Below the pieces are notes generated by a model, which made no database searches, was not told the DNA's origin, and saw only the letters and a program-made list of their open reading frames with translations. A stretch of 64,000 bases of DNA from Elephas maximus indicus (taxonomy: Eukaryota; Chordata; Mammalia; Proboscidea; Elephantidae), in NCBI RefSeq assembly GCF_024166365.1, contig NC_064822.1:107380823-107444822 (forward strand). The letters run 5' to 3'. Every line of letters begins with the position of its first letter. Positions within the stretch are counted from its first letter, which is position 1. A program made the position numbers and the translations under genes. Of the stretch, positions 32,886 to 51,070 are shown in pieces.

Positions 32886-33350
32886 CCAGGCCTCCTAGAT
32901 TCGGGTCTTTGGGCTGTACTGGATTGGCCCTGCTGCTGGGTTCACTCCCCTGGGCCCCAGTACACGCGCTTTCTCTTTCCCTCTCTCTCATACACACACC
33001 CTATCCCTTGGAAATTGTTGGGCAATAGGAGCCACTAAGAAAAACAGACACTCCCCACCCAGTCAGCTGCCCACCGGCTGTCCATGCCTCCCTCAAGAGG
33101 CAATGTCATGCGACTGGGGACCCAGCCCCTCATTCCTGGCAGACCGGAGAGCCAGCTGAAGCCCAGGCTCTCTCCCTCCCACCTCCCAGCTTAGACAAGT
33201 GGCAGTTCCCAGAGAGGGCCCCCATTAAGCTCTTCTTCCATTCCAGTTCAGGGCCCTGAAATGACCACACCAAAGCTCATAGACTTGAGCTAGATTCCAG
33301 AGGGGCCTGAGCTTGCTGATGGTTCCCTAAAGCTAGAGCACATTGGTGGA

Positions 33351-33501
33351 AACCCTGGTGGTGTAGTGGTTAAGTGCTATGGCTGCTAACCAAAAGGTCA
33401 GCAGTTCAAATCCACCAGGTGCTCCTTGGAAACCGTACGGGGCAGTTCTACCCTGTCCTATAGGGTTACTATGAGTCGGAATTGACTCCATGGCAACGGC
33501 T
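33351..33501 (+). mobile_element. AfroSINE, short class
   Basis: Complete sense copy beginning gaaaccctggtggtgtagtg. The flanks agagcacattggtgg and agagcaggttggtgg form an imperfect target duplication. Confidence 0.92.
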
Positions 33502-33585
33502 TAGAGCAGGTTGGTGGGGGCAAGATTCCTCTCTCCCCCATTTCCTCTGTGGGGGTGGGGACTGTTGACTGTTAGGTATCCAGGC

Positions 33586-33840
33586 AAGGGTAAAATAGAT
33601 ACCCTGTCTTCGGAGTGGTGTGTGAATGCTGTAAGGAAAATTGGACAGCTAACCCCTCCTTCCTTCTGCCATTCAAATTAACCTGTTTAAGCCAGAGACA
33701 CCCTCTTATCCCCACCCAATGGGCAAAATGGTCCCTGACATTTTGGTGTTACCTAGGAAGAAGTGTTACCCAGGCCTTGTCCATTAGCCAGATCTCTACT
33801 GTTTACCCCGCAACCGTAAGCCAAGTCCTATCCTCAGTGT
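33586..33840 (+). repeat. Diverged duplicate block, copy 2
   Basis: Second copy of the block at 32650-32885, about 930 bp downstream, same orientation. Neither copy has a recognisable transposon end. Confidence 0.65.
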
Positions 33841-33936
33841 GAGGAGCCAGGGCCAAAAACCAGCTGCTTTTGAGTCAACTCCAACTCATCGTGACCCCTT
33901 GTGTGTCAGAGTAGAACTGTGCTCCATAGGGTTTTC

Positions 33937-35817
33937 TTTCCTTTTTTTTAACTGAGTTTTTGGTGAAAGTTTACACAGCAAGTTAGATTCCCATTTGACA
34001 ATTTCCGAAGAAATTGTTCAGTGACATTAGTTATATTTATCACGATGTGTCAACATTCTCTTTAATGTTTTGTTTGTTCCATTTCCAGTTCTCTGGTTTC
34101 CCTACCCCATTATCTTCTCATCTTTACTTTTGAGTAATTGTTGACCTTTTGGTTTCGTACTGATGGCTTTTAAGTAGAGTGTTTAAGATCTTACGGGTAA
34201 TATCCTTTATTTTGTGTGTCACTCTGCTATTTTGCTAAAGGGTGATCTTAGGGGAAAGGCCCAGTTCTAGCTATAAAGAGTGTCTCAGGGCGATAGTCTC
34301 AGGGAGTTCTCTGTTCTCTACTATTCCAGTTTGACTGGCACTTTTTTTTTTTGATAAGAATTTGAGCTCTGCTCTACATTTTTCTCCCGTTCTATCTGGG
34401 ACCACCTATTCGACCCCAGTCAGTGGTGGTAGTCATGCACCATCTTGTTCCTCTGGTCTTAAGGTATATGATGTTGTGGCTCGTGTAGACTTGTTTCTTC
34501 TCTGAGCTTTTGGTTACCTTCTTACTGTTTTTCTCTAGTGAGACGAGACCCGTAGTCATGTCTTAGATGGCCGCTCACAAGCTTTTAAGACCTCAGATGC
34601 TACTCACTTCACTAGGATGCAGGTCATGATTTTCGTGAGCTGTGTTGTGCCAGTTGACTGAGTTGTCCCGTGAGACTATGGTCCCAAGCTTTCAAATCCA
34701 GAAAACCAATCCTGAAAGGTGTTTGGTTATGTCTGTGGAGTATCCATATTTGTGTCTTCAGTGACCGTATGTGCCTGCACTCACACATTTGTATTTACAC
34801 GTACCTATAGATACTTCTATTTGTTCTCACCTATGTACACACCTGTACCTAACCGTATACCAACATGCCTATACCCATCCATATGTGATCAGACACGCAT
34901 TTTATTTTGGTTGTGCTGTGCTCACCACATCCATATTTGGTGCCATTTTTCCCATCACCAAAAAAAAAAAAAGTCTCTATGATCTAAAGTGTACATTCCC
35001 CTCTCTCCCTTCTCTCCCTGGTAACCACCAATGAACATTGGTCTCTCTATATGTATCTATTCTTGTCTTATGAAAGAGAGGTCAAATAATATTTGTCTTT
35101 ATATATGTGCCTGACATATTTCACTTAGCACGATGCCCTCCAGGTCCATCCATGTTATGTTTTGAGGATTCATCATTGCTCTTTATGGTTGCATAGTGCT
35201 CCACGGTATGTACATACCACAGTTTGCTTATTTATTCATCTGTTGATGGGCACTTTGTTTGTTTCCATTTATTTGCTATTGTGAATAAAGCAGCAATGAA
35301 CATAGGTGTGCAAATGTCTCTTTGCATCATTATTTTTAGGTCTCTAGTGTATAATATACCTAGGAATGGAATTGCTGGATCATAGGGTAGTTCTAGTTTT
35401 TTGAGAAAGTGCCATGCTGTTTTCCATAGCGGCTGTATCATTTTACAGCTCTGCCAGCAGTGGATAAGCGTTCCAATCTCCCCACAGTCGTGCCAACATT
35501 TGTTATCTGTTTTTTTTTTTTTTTTTTAAATCAGTGCCATTTTAGCTGGGGTAAGATGGTATCTTATTACAGTTTTGATTTGCCCTGGTGGTGTAGTGGT
35601 TAAGAGCTATGGCTGCTGACCAAAAGGTCAGCAGTTCAAATCTATCAGGTGCTCTCAGAAACCATATGGGGCAGTTCTACTCTGTCTTATAGGGTCAATA
35701 TGAATCAGACTCGACTCAATGGCAATGGGTTTGGTTTTTTGGTTTTGGAATTGCTAATAATCATGAACATCTTTTCATATATTTGTTGGCTACTTGGATG
35801 TCCTTTTTGATGAAGGT
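33937..35817 (-). mobile_element. L1 with ORF2 C-terminus and 3' UTR, antisense
   Basis: 1.9-kb 5'-truncated L1. On the minus strand 35232-35441 reads an L1 ORF2p C-terminal fragment (LPYDPAIPFLGILY, ICTPMFIAALFTIANKWKQ), followed by 3' UTR toward 33937. The 14-bp target duplication is perfect. A short AfroSINE is nested in it at 35583-35748. Confidence 0.93.
35583..35748 (+). mobile_element. AfroSINE, short class, nested in L1
   Basis: Sense copy from ccctggtggtgtagtgg to the ggtttggttttttgg tail. The L1 resumes immediately after. Target duplication approximate (ttttgatttg and ttttggaattg). Confidence 0.92.
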
Positions 35818-36591
35818 TCCATAGGGTTTTCAATGGCCGATTTTTTAGAAGTAGATCTCCAGGCCCTTCTTCTGAGCTTCTGAGCGGACTTGAGCCACCG
35901 ACCGTTCAGTTAGCAGCCAAGAGCATGAACCATTTTTACCACCCAGGGACAGGCGAATCAAAAAGAAGAAGAAACTTGGGGAGCTCGTTCTGAAAGAGAG
36001 AAACATGCCCGGGAATGAGGTACAGGTTGAGTACAGGTGTCTGAGGAGCCAGAGTGATGGGGTTTTGTGTGGAGGCTTACTGGAGGGAGGTATACTGAGG
36101 GGGAAGGGTCCTGGGGTGTGTTTGCAGGCTATGTGCAGACCGTGCCCCCCACTCCCCAAGCTTTAAGGGACTGCAGGGGATAGGATGAGGAGAAGAAAAG
36201 ATGCTAGACAAAAGATTTAGGCTTAGGAAAAAGTCCCAGGGAGTTGGAGAAGGGGCCACATATGTACTGTCAGGTGTTTGCGGTTTACTGCCTCGAGAAG
36301 GCCCACCAGCTGTCTGCCTTCTCTCTGGGGAATTTCACCTGCAGCAGGGCAGCATCAGCTGAGATCAAAAAAGCCAACTTTCGAAGTGTCACAGGTGTGA
36401 GCTTCAAGAACTCGATGACAAGGGTGGAGCTTGGTGTCTCAGCTGAACACAGATCAGGAGGGAGAGGAGCTGTGGGGGATCCTTACACCTGGCTGGGATC
36501 CCCAGCTGTCCGGGCTGGGCCAGGTGGAGTCTGGCACCAGTGGTGGCCAGCCTTAGTCTGGTTTGAAGATTTTCTATCAAGAGACCCTTGG

Positions 36592-36604
36592 CCACCAGAG
36601 GGCA
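36592..36604 (+). promoter_or_regulatory. CTCF-type core motif (strong)
   Basis: CCACCAGAGGGCA in the context TTGGCCACCAGAGGGCATC, an excellent fit to the extended CTCF motif. It points toward TAMALIN. Confidence 0.55.
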
Positions 36605-37719
36605 TCACCACCCTACAGTGTGGTATTCTGGGCTCCCCCCATCATCTCCCTGGAGAAATTGGGGTGATTAGGGAGGAGAAAGCAGGCACAGGTCTCTGCG
36701 GAGAGAGGAGGGGATGGAGGTGCTATGAGCAGCTGAATCAAACAGCACAGGTGGGAAAACACCCAGTCTCATCACGAGACCTGAGTTTTAGTGCCTATTC
36801 TGCTACTGCCTTTCCCTCCCTGGCCTCAGTTTGCTCCTCCATTAAATGAGGGCTTGGTCCACATGCTATCCAAGGCCCTTTCCAGCTCTGAAACTCCAGG
36901 ATTTGAGGAAATCATGTGATGGTCCTGAAAGAAATTGCAGCTCCTGGCCCACCCTCATTCTAGGGTTCTCTAGAGCTTTCTGCCTGGCAGGAGGAAGGAG
37001 CCTGAGGTGTGAACTTCAGTTCTTTGTGCTCTCACTCGGTGGCAGGGAGACAAACTGACCTCCATAAACTGAGGTGTGACTGCTGCCTCCATGTCTGCCT
37101 GAGGACTGTCTCACAGGGCTGTTAGACACAGGAACCGTGTGACTCCTGTGGCATCTACTTCTCCAGGTTTCAGGCAGGGAATAGGGTTGGGATGGTGGTC
37201 ATTTCCAGAGGTGGTTGTCCAAGATGCCTTTCAGGAATAAGCACTGAAATGGACAGAACAGAAACCATTGCCTTCCTTCACCTCCCACCCCCACCCCAAC
37301 ACAGATGCCGTCTGTCAGAAGCAGACAACAGACGGTCCAGGGGTCCATCTGTGCTAATGCTTCACAATACAGTCCCATGTTTCCCCACTGCCACCCCCTC
37401 GGTCCCTCAGCTGATGGCCACTTTGTGGTGCCAAGAGAGGAGGTGGGGGGAGAAAGAGGAAGGCACAAGGGAGCTGGCTCTTGGCTCTTTGCAATCCCCA
37501 ATCCACCCCCTGCCCCTCAGCAAACAATCCTCTAGCCATCTGGACGTGTGCAATCCCTGAGAGGTGGAAAAGCACCCTCCCCCGCATCCACACCTCCTAC
37601 AGGGGCTGGGGGCCCAGGGGCCTGGGGATGGGGAAGAGACAGATGGAGGAAGACAAGGAGACATGACAGACCTGTGAACTGAGACAGACAGGAGATAGAG
37701 AAAGCCTTCCCTCCTCTCC

Positions 37720-37880
37720 CTAGGTAGACGTGACCACTTGCCCTCTGTACTCCCTATGTCTTGCAGCTAACACAGCACATGGTACATCTACATCTCCCTG
37801 CCAGACCAAGAGCTTCTGTAACCCCAGTGCCTAGCCAGTACCTGGCATGGAGCAGGGCTTAAATGTTGAATGAAGGAAGA
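37720..37880 (+). repeat. L2 LINE 3'-end fossil
   Basis: Ends with the typical cctggcatggagcagg through ttgaatgaaggaaga pattern of L2 3' ends. Confidence 0.6.
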
Positions 37881-37894
37881 ATTGAAGAAGACAG

Positions 37895-38110
37895 CATCAC
37901 ATAGAGGTTAACACTGCAGGCCTGAGAAACCAGGCTGCATGGATTTAACTCCCAGCCCTGCTACTGAGTGGCCTAGGGCAAGTTACTTAGCCCTTCTGGG
38001 CCTGAGTTTCCCAGCTGTACGGGATGATAACAGTACCTATTTCATAGGGTTGTTATGAGGATTAAATGAATTAATCCATGTATGTGCAAGTACACACACA
38101 CCACAGTGCA
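37895..38110 (+). repeat. MIR SINE fossil
   Basis: Sense MIR: cagccctgctactgagtgg, caagttacttagccc, gttgttatgaggattaaatg. Confidence 0.8.
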
Positions 38111-39082
38111 CATGGTACATGGTAAACGCTCCATAAGTGTGAGCTATAAAGGCATGACACAGACTTGGAAAGATTGGAGGAGGAGGGGACAGATGGGGAC
38201 AGCGCACCTGTACGTCACTACCTCCGTTCAGTGGCCAATGTCTGGATGTGGGGCCCCCACCTTCTGGTGCTGACGCCATGTGGTGGCTAGCTGCTCTTCA
38301 GATGCCAGGCACGGCCTTCTATTTCCTCCTCTCACTTCTTATTCTGGTACTACTGACGACAGAGATTTTGGCTGGGCCATCCCCGCCTCTCCTGTGGGCT
38401 GGCAGCCACAGTAACAGCCCTGGGGATGGTCCCTAAAGCAGCTGCTCAGCTCAGGCACATCTCCCTCCCTACAGACAACCCTACAGTAAGGACCTGTCTG
38501 CCGGCAAATGGAAATCTGAGCCCCAACTTCAGGAGCTGAGGGGAGGTTTATCCAGAAGGGGCCACTCCTGATCTGCTGAAGGATTCGCTGAGGGATAGAC
38601 TAGAACTAATTAAGCCTCCTGCTTTCTAGCTTTCTGCCTCTTCCCTTTCTTCTAGGCACGGGAAGGGGAGGCAGACCCCGTCAACTCTCCTCAGGAAATC
38701 CCCGGCCCCCTCACTCCTGGGGGCTTCTGCACTGTCAGGTCAGGGGCTTCTGCTCCCTCCTTCTTCAGGGACTTCACCCCCCAGCCCTCTGTCCACACCC
38801 CTTCCCCTGCACAGCGCAGCAGCCTCTCTTTCCTTGCCTCAAGTCTCCCGCAGCCCCCTGGATCTCCTTAAATCTTCCTCCGGGGTCCCCAAACCCCTTA
38901 CAAGGTCGCATACTGCCCCCTTCCCAGGCCCTCCATGAGTCTCTAAAGCCATCCATCCCCAAATTTCAATTCTGGCTCACATGCCCCCTTACAGACCCCC
39001 TCCAGGTATCAAGGAGCCCGCGGGTTCGCCCTGGGGCGCCCTGCTTCTCCTTTCCCCTCCGAGGAGAGGTTTTCCCCACTGA

Positions 39083-46573
<7,491 letters not shown>

Positions 46574-46595
46574 GGATGGGGCGGGCAGGGGAAGG

Positions 46596-46612
46596 TATTT
46601 ATTTATTTATTC
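46596..46612 (+). promoter_or_regulatory. TAMALIN: AU-rich element (three overlapping AUUUA)
   Basis: tatttatttatttatt holds ATTTA at 46597, 46601 and 46605 and two overlapping TTATTTATT nonamers. Such elements bind TTP/HuR-type proteins and shorten mRNA life. Confidence 0.75.
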
Positions 46613-47238
46613 GTTCCAGCCAGTGCAAAAACGAGGGGGGTGAGGGGACCCCGGGAGCCCAGAGCAGCAGGAGAGGGTCCTTGCCAGCTCTGTAGGCCTG
46701 GTTGGTTCCTGACATGTCTCTTTTGCGTGGGGAGTCCAGACTTCTTCCCTCCTCCTCCAAACCACAGCGCGAGCTGGCAGGGGAGAGCCTGGCAAGCTTG
46801 GGGTTGAGTGAGGTTCAGGGGCCTAAGATAGGGCAGTCTATCCTATGTGTGGGTCAGTAGTGCCTTGTGGGGTATCCAGGAAAATTCCCGTGGGGGACCT
46901 GTACCACAAAAGCCCTCTTCTCAGCTTTACTCGATCCCTCACCCTTAGCCTTGAAAGGGGGACATGGCCCATTGTGGGTCATTCTCCCACCTCTACACAT
47001 ACACAGTTCCAGTTAACCAGTGGGCCCCTGAGTGGGGAAAGGTGCTGGCCCCCTCCCTCCCAGCCTTGACCCTTAAGGGCTTGGCCACTGTCAAGGGCCT
47101 GTAACTAAGTCAGGTCAGGCTGGGCAGGGGTCCTGGGTTCTCTGCCCCTTGGGGGACAGCAATAGGCACATCCAGGTGGGGTGGGGGCAGCAAGACTGTT
47201 CCACCATTTTCCTATTGTTGCTTCTGAACCACAGACTG

Positions 47239-47244
47239 TATAAA
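47239..47244 (+). terminator. TAMALIN: Variant poly(A) signal TATAAA of TAMALIN
   Basis: TATAAA, a known minor hexamer, lies about 20 nt before a likely cleavage point and a GT-rich stretch. No standard hexamer lies within reach, so this is the best candidate. Confidence 0.55.
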
Positions 47245-47689
47245 ATTGACGGTTTTTTGCATCTGTATCAGTGTGGTGACTGCCTGAGGGGGAGGATTGG
47301 GCTCGGGCAAGCTCTGACTCCACCGCGCATCCCCCCACTCCAAACACACACACTCTATATTTTACATCTCATTTGCTTGGAGCCTGCAGCCAGGAAAATC
47401 GTCTGGGAGATTTCTACTTGTATGGGCCTGAACTAGAGGCCCCACACCCTCTTCAAAACTTGGGCCTCTTGTTTAACTAAACCTTGAGCCTCCCTCCCCA
47501 AATACCCACGACAGGTGGTGGCCAAAGCTTGTATAAAGTCCTTTACTATCCCTGTGGAACTCCTGGTTCTTCTTCCTTCCCCAGGCCTGGGGCTTCCCTT
47601 GAGGGGCAGGAGCCAGATCTACAGGGTACCTGAGCCATTGTCTACCCAACTTGTGACAGGTCCAGTCACTGGTCACTCCATCATTGTTA

Positions 47690-48360
47690 TAAAACGCCTC
47701 AATGATTTCCCAATACTTAACTAAAAATAAGATTCCAACTCCTCATGTGGGAGCTGACCCCTGCCTGCCTCGTTTGTCTCCCCCTCCTGCAGCCTGCTCT
47801 GGCCACTGGCCGTCTGGCCATGTCTGGCACACCCAGACCTCCCCTGAGGCCTCTGCACAGGCTCTTGTCTCAGACAGCGCCTTCAGAATTCCGTTGCCAC
47901 CCAAAGTCCTTCCCACCCAGTCTAAAATATACTCCTACCCCCTCTGTTGCTGCGTCACTGGGCCCTGCTTTATCCCTACCTAATACTCATCAGCATCAGA
48001 AATTGTCTTGCCTTTATGGGTTTTGGTTTTTGTCTGCCTCCTCCCCATTAGAAGGTAAGGTTCTTGAGGCAGGACTCAGGACTCTTTTCTGTCTTATTCA
48101 GTGCATTATTTCTTGCCTGCACTAGCACATAAGAGCAAAAACCAAACCTGTTGTCAAGTGGATTCTGACTCATGGCAACTCCATGTGTTACAGAATAGAA
48201 CCAAGCTCCATAGGGTTTTCTTGTCTGTAATGTTCATGGAAGCAGATACCGAGCCTTTCTTCTGTGGTGCTCCTGGGGGAGTTTGAACTACCAGTTTTTC
48301 ATAGTCAAGGATTTAACCGTTTGTGCCACCCAGGGACCAATCTAGCACATATAGACCCTC
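47690..48360 (+). repeat. L2 LINE fossil, interrupted by AfroSINE
   Basis: Sense L2 pattern: cctcaatgatttccc, ctgcctcctccccattagaa and a gaccctcaataaata end after the SINE. Confidence 0.65.
48132..48341 (-). mobile_element. AfroSINE, long class
   Basis: Antisense copy with the ctgtaatgttcatggaagca long-class segment. The perfect 10-bp target duplication ctagcacata lies at 48122-48131 and 48342-48351. Confidence 0.93.
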
Positions 48361-48479
48361 AATAAATACAGTATGTACTCAAAGCGTCTCCAAGAAATAG
48401 TCACCACCTTCTGTGAAGTGAGGGAAAGTAACCTGTCCAGGGTCATGCAGCACTGGTGCAGTGCTTCTCCCTGGCAGTA

Positions 48480-49325
48480 ATCAGCATACAAGAGGTGGCT
48501 TTAAGAGGTCTAAGTGACACCTCCCCAGCCTGGCCACTGCCATCATCTCCCCCTACACTACCACATTGGCCTCCTGAATGGGTTCCTTGCTTCCTCTCTC
48601 ACCTCTCAACCATTCCTCTTCACACAGCAGTCAGGGCAATCTTTTTAAAAAGGAAATCAGATCACAACCCTCTTCTGCTTAAAATCCATTCTGGCTTTCC
48701 CTGGAGTAAAAGTATAAAATCCAAACTCTTTACCATGACTGATCCATAACAAATTGTCCCTCCAGGCAGACAAGTACAGACAGCACCCCTTCTAGGTTGA
48801 CAGCAGCCACACAGACCCAACAATTTGGGAGCCTTCGTGCAGCGTACGATCTTTGCAACTATGTGCTGGCGCCCTGCGTGAAGCCCTCCAGGATCTGGGC
48901 CCTGCCTCCTTCTTCAATCGTGAATTATTTCTCCTTCCATTTCACTTTTTATATTTAAGCCACGCTATTTTTTTTTTATTCTTTCTATCCCTATTCCTCA
49001 AATATGCCACACTCTTTCCTGCCTCTGGCCTCTGCCCATACTGTTCTTTCCAAACCAAAAAAACAAACCCACTACTGTCGAGTTGATTCCAACTCATAGG
49101 ACAGAGTAGAACTGCCCCATAGAGTTCCCGAGGAGCGCCTGGTGGATTCAAACTGCCAGTCTCTTGGTTAGCAGCCGTAGCACTTAACCACTACGCCACC
49201 AGGGTGTTCACTGTTCTCTCCACCTGGAATGAATACCCTTCATATTCTCTGCAAGACTCGTTCCTCCATTCTTGTGTCTTAGCTTGAACTTTACTTCCCC
49301 AGAAATAGTTCCCTCTGCCCCATTC
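48480..49325 (+). repeat. L2 LINE fossil, interrupted by AfroSINE
   Basis: tctgcttaaaatccattctg, taaaatccaaactctttacc, ccctgcctccttcttc and cacctggaatgaatacc follow the typical L2 order. Confidence 0.7.
49052..49209 (-). mobile_element. AfroSINE, short class
   Basis: Antisense copy ending caccagggtgttc. Target duplication actgttct(t/c)tcc at 49040-49051 and 49210-49221 with one mismatch. Confidence 0.93.
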
Positions 49326-49590
49326 TTTTTTTTTTTTCAGTCATCAATTTTTGTTGTTGCTGCAGAACAAACACCAATTCCGCTTTTTCTACCCTTTCCA
49401 TTTAGGGACATTGATCACTCTCTTCAATTCGCACAACCATTCTCACCCTTCTTTTCCAAATCATTCCTCTTCCATTAACATAAACTCTCGCTGCCCCCTA
49501 AGCTTCCTATCTAATCTTTCAAGTTGCTATTGTCAGTTTGATCCCATCTAGATAGTTCTTCAAAAGAACACAATGCTCAACGTGGACGTT
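49320..49590 (-). mobile_element. L1-tail-like retroelement fragment, antisense
   Basis: A T-rich left end followed by blocks shared with 63214-63707 (cacaaccattctcaccc, attaacataaactc, agttgctattgtcag, gatcccatctagatagttct). Confidence 0.65.
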
Positions 49591-49999
49591 CCCCACTATT
49601 CTTTGTCTCAGATCCCCTATTTTTTTCCTTCATAGCACTTACTCCCAATTGGTAATTACACAGATTTCTTTTGTATCTCTCTTTTGTCTCTGTGAGAGTA
49701 GAAACCCCAGTCTTGTGTACAGTGCACCCCAGGGCCTAACACAGAGCCTTGCGCACAATAGGTGCTCAACAAACGCTTCCCAAATTAGTGAATACCTCCT
49801 CCAGGCCAGCCCTGCCTGGGGATGGCCACCATCTCCCCACCTCTGGGCAGGGGGCGAAGTGGGACCTCCCTTGCTCCATCTGTAGCTAGCATCTGTGGGT
49901 CCCTCTCACGAAATCCCCCTGGGGCTGGCTAGTGGCTCCAGCCAGGGAACTTGCACCAGGCTATCCTGAGGAGGGAGGACATTTGATTAAGAAAATGGT

Positions 50000-50470
50000 A
50001 GCTTCCCCAAGCTCCCTGTTTGAACAGCTGCTCTGCAGAGATGACAAACAGCAGATCCCAGGGGCCCAGGTCTAGGGGAGGAGCCCTCTAGCACTTTGGT
50101 CCCAGTGCACAGGGCTGCCAGGAGACCAGCTGCCTGGGCAAAGCCTAGCACCTTGTGGGGGCGGGGAGCTGGAGGGGCCTTCCTAGCTTTCTCCTCCCAG
50201 AGCAGATTTCCAACCCTTCACCCACCACCCCATCCCCCTGTGCAGCTAGTCTGGGGAGTGATGACAGTGCCCCTTTCCCCAGCTTAGCTCAGTCAGGCTG
50301 CCTGTGTGCACCCTGGGGAGGGTGAGGGGGTGCCCAGGGCGGGGCTGGATCCCACCTCTCAGCTGATGGGATGACGGCACCACACAGCAGCCTCCTCCCA
50401 TGTAGGTGGGTGACAGCGGGTGACTAATGTGCGAGCTGCGATGCTAAAAATTAAACCAAGGAGCGTGTTC
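50000..50470. promoter_or_regulatory. Candidate enhancer with E-boxes and MEF2/AP-1-like sites
   Basis: CAGCTG at 50025-50030 and 50360-50365, TGACTAA at 50421-50427, and CTAAAAATTA (one off the MEF2 consensus) at 50444-50453, in a repeat-free block between TAMALIN and the expected NR4A1. Inference from motifs only. Confidence 0.3.
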
Positions 50471-50899
50471 AGCGGAGGGGGTGGGGGTGGACGGGAAAAG
50501 GAGCAGAGACTCAGAATAGTGTGTGGTCAGTATTTCCCCTGCCCTGCCTGCCTGCCTGCCTCCTCTTTGCCTCCCACCAGCCTTCTGCTCCTCTAGCAGC
50601 CTCATGGGGCTCTGGGGGAGGCCTTCCCCCACCCAAGGCCAATGGGATCCCCAATACAGGTTTCCTTCTCCCCACCCCCTAAATAATGCCAGAAAGGAGG
50701 AGAGTGGGCTCCACTCGATGTCTCAGGCATGGTGGGCTGAGGACTCAGCCCTGCAGTTGGACTTCTAGTCTGAGGTCCCTGCAGAACCCTGCATCTGCCC
50801 CTAATTCCCCAGCAAGGTGGATGTGTACCCCGAGTCCCCTGGCTCTGCCCAAGGGCTGGGAGGGAAGCAGAAGGAAAGGACAGGAGACTGTTCTCCAGA

Positions 50900-51070
50900 G
50901 CACCTCCTATGTTCCTTACATTGTGCTTAGCACTTTCCCTTTCATCACCTCACTTAGGCCTCACAGTATATCTGAGAGCTATGTATCACTGTCCCCATTT
51001 CACAGGCAAAGAAACTGAGAATCAGAGAGGTTACGTAGCATAGTTGGTACCTTGCAGAGCCAGGATTCTC
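50900..51070 (-). repeat. MIR-class fossil
   Basis: ccccatttcacaggcaaaga, aactgagaatcagagagg and the cagagccaggattc end. Confidence 0.7.

Larger units (their letters stand above)
33853..35948 (-). mobile_element. AfroSINE, long class, split by L1 at 33937-35817
   Basis: The tail half (33853-33936) and head half (35832-35948, ending accacccaggga) belong to one antisense SINE. They are separated by an L1 flanked by tccatagggttttc at 33923-33936 and 35818-35831. Confidence 0.9.
46574..47262 (+). other. TAMALIN: TAMALIN 3' UTR
   Basis: About 690 nt. An AU-rich element lies 23-36 nt after the stop. No AATAAA is present near the end; the best signal is the variant TATAAA at 47239-47244, followed by a GT-rich stretch near 47266-47280. 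Confidence 0.7.
47263..50000. other. Intergenic region just after TAMALIN
   Basis: Mostly L2 LINE fossils (47690-48360, 48480-49325) broken by two AfroSINEs, plus an antisense L1-tail-like fragment (49320-49590). No gene recognised. Confidence 0.8.

Noticed and set aside
36244-36849. 201-codon plus-strand open frame between ACVR1B and TAMALIN
   Set aside because: No domain, no conserved motif, no splice or promoter context, and its content reads like translated non-coding DNA.
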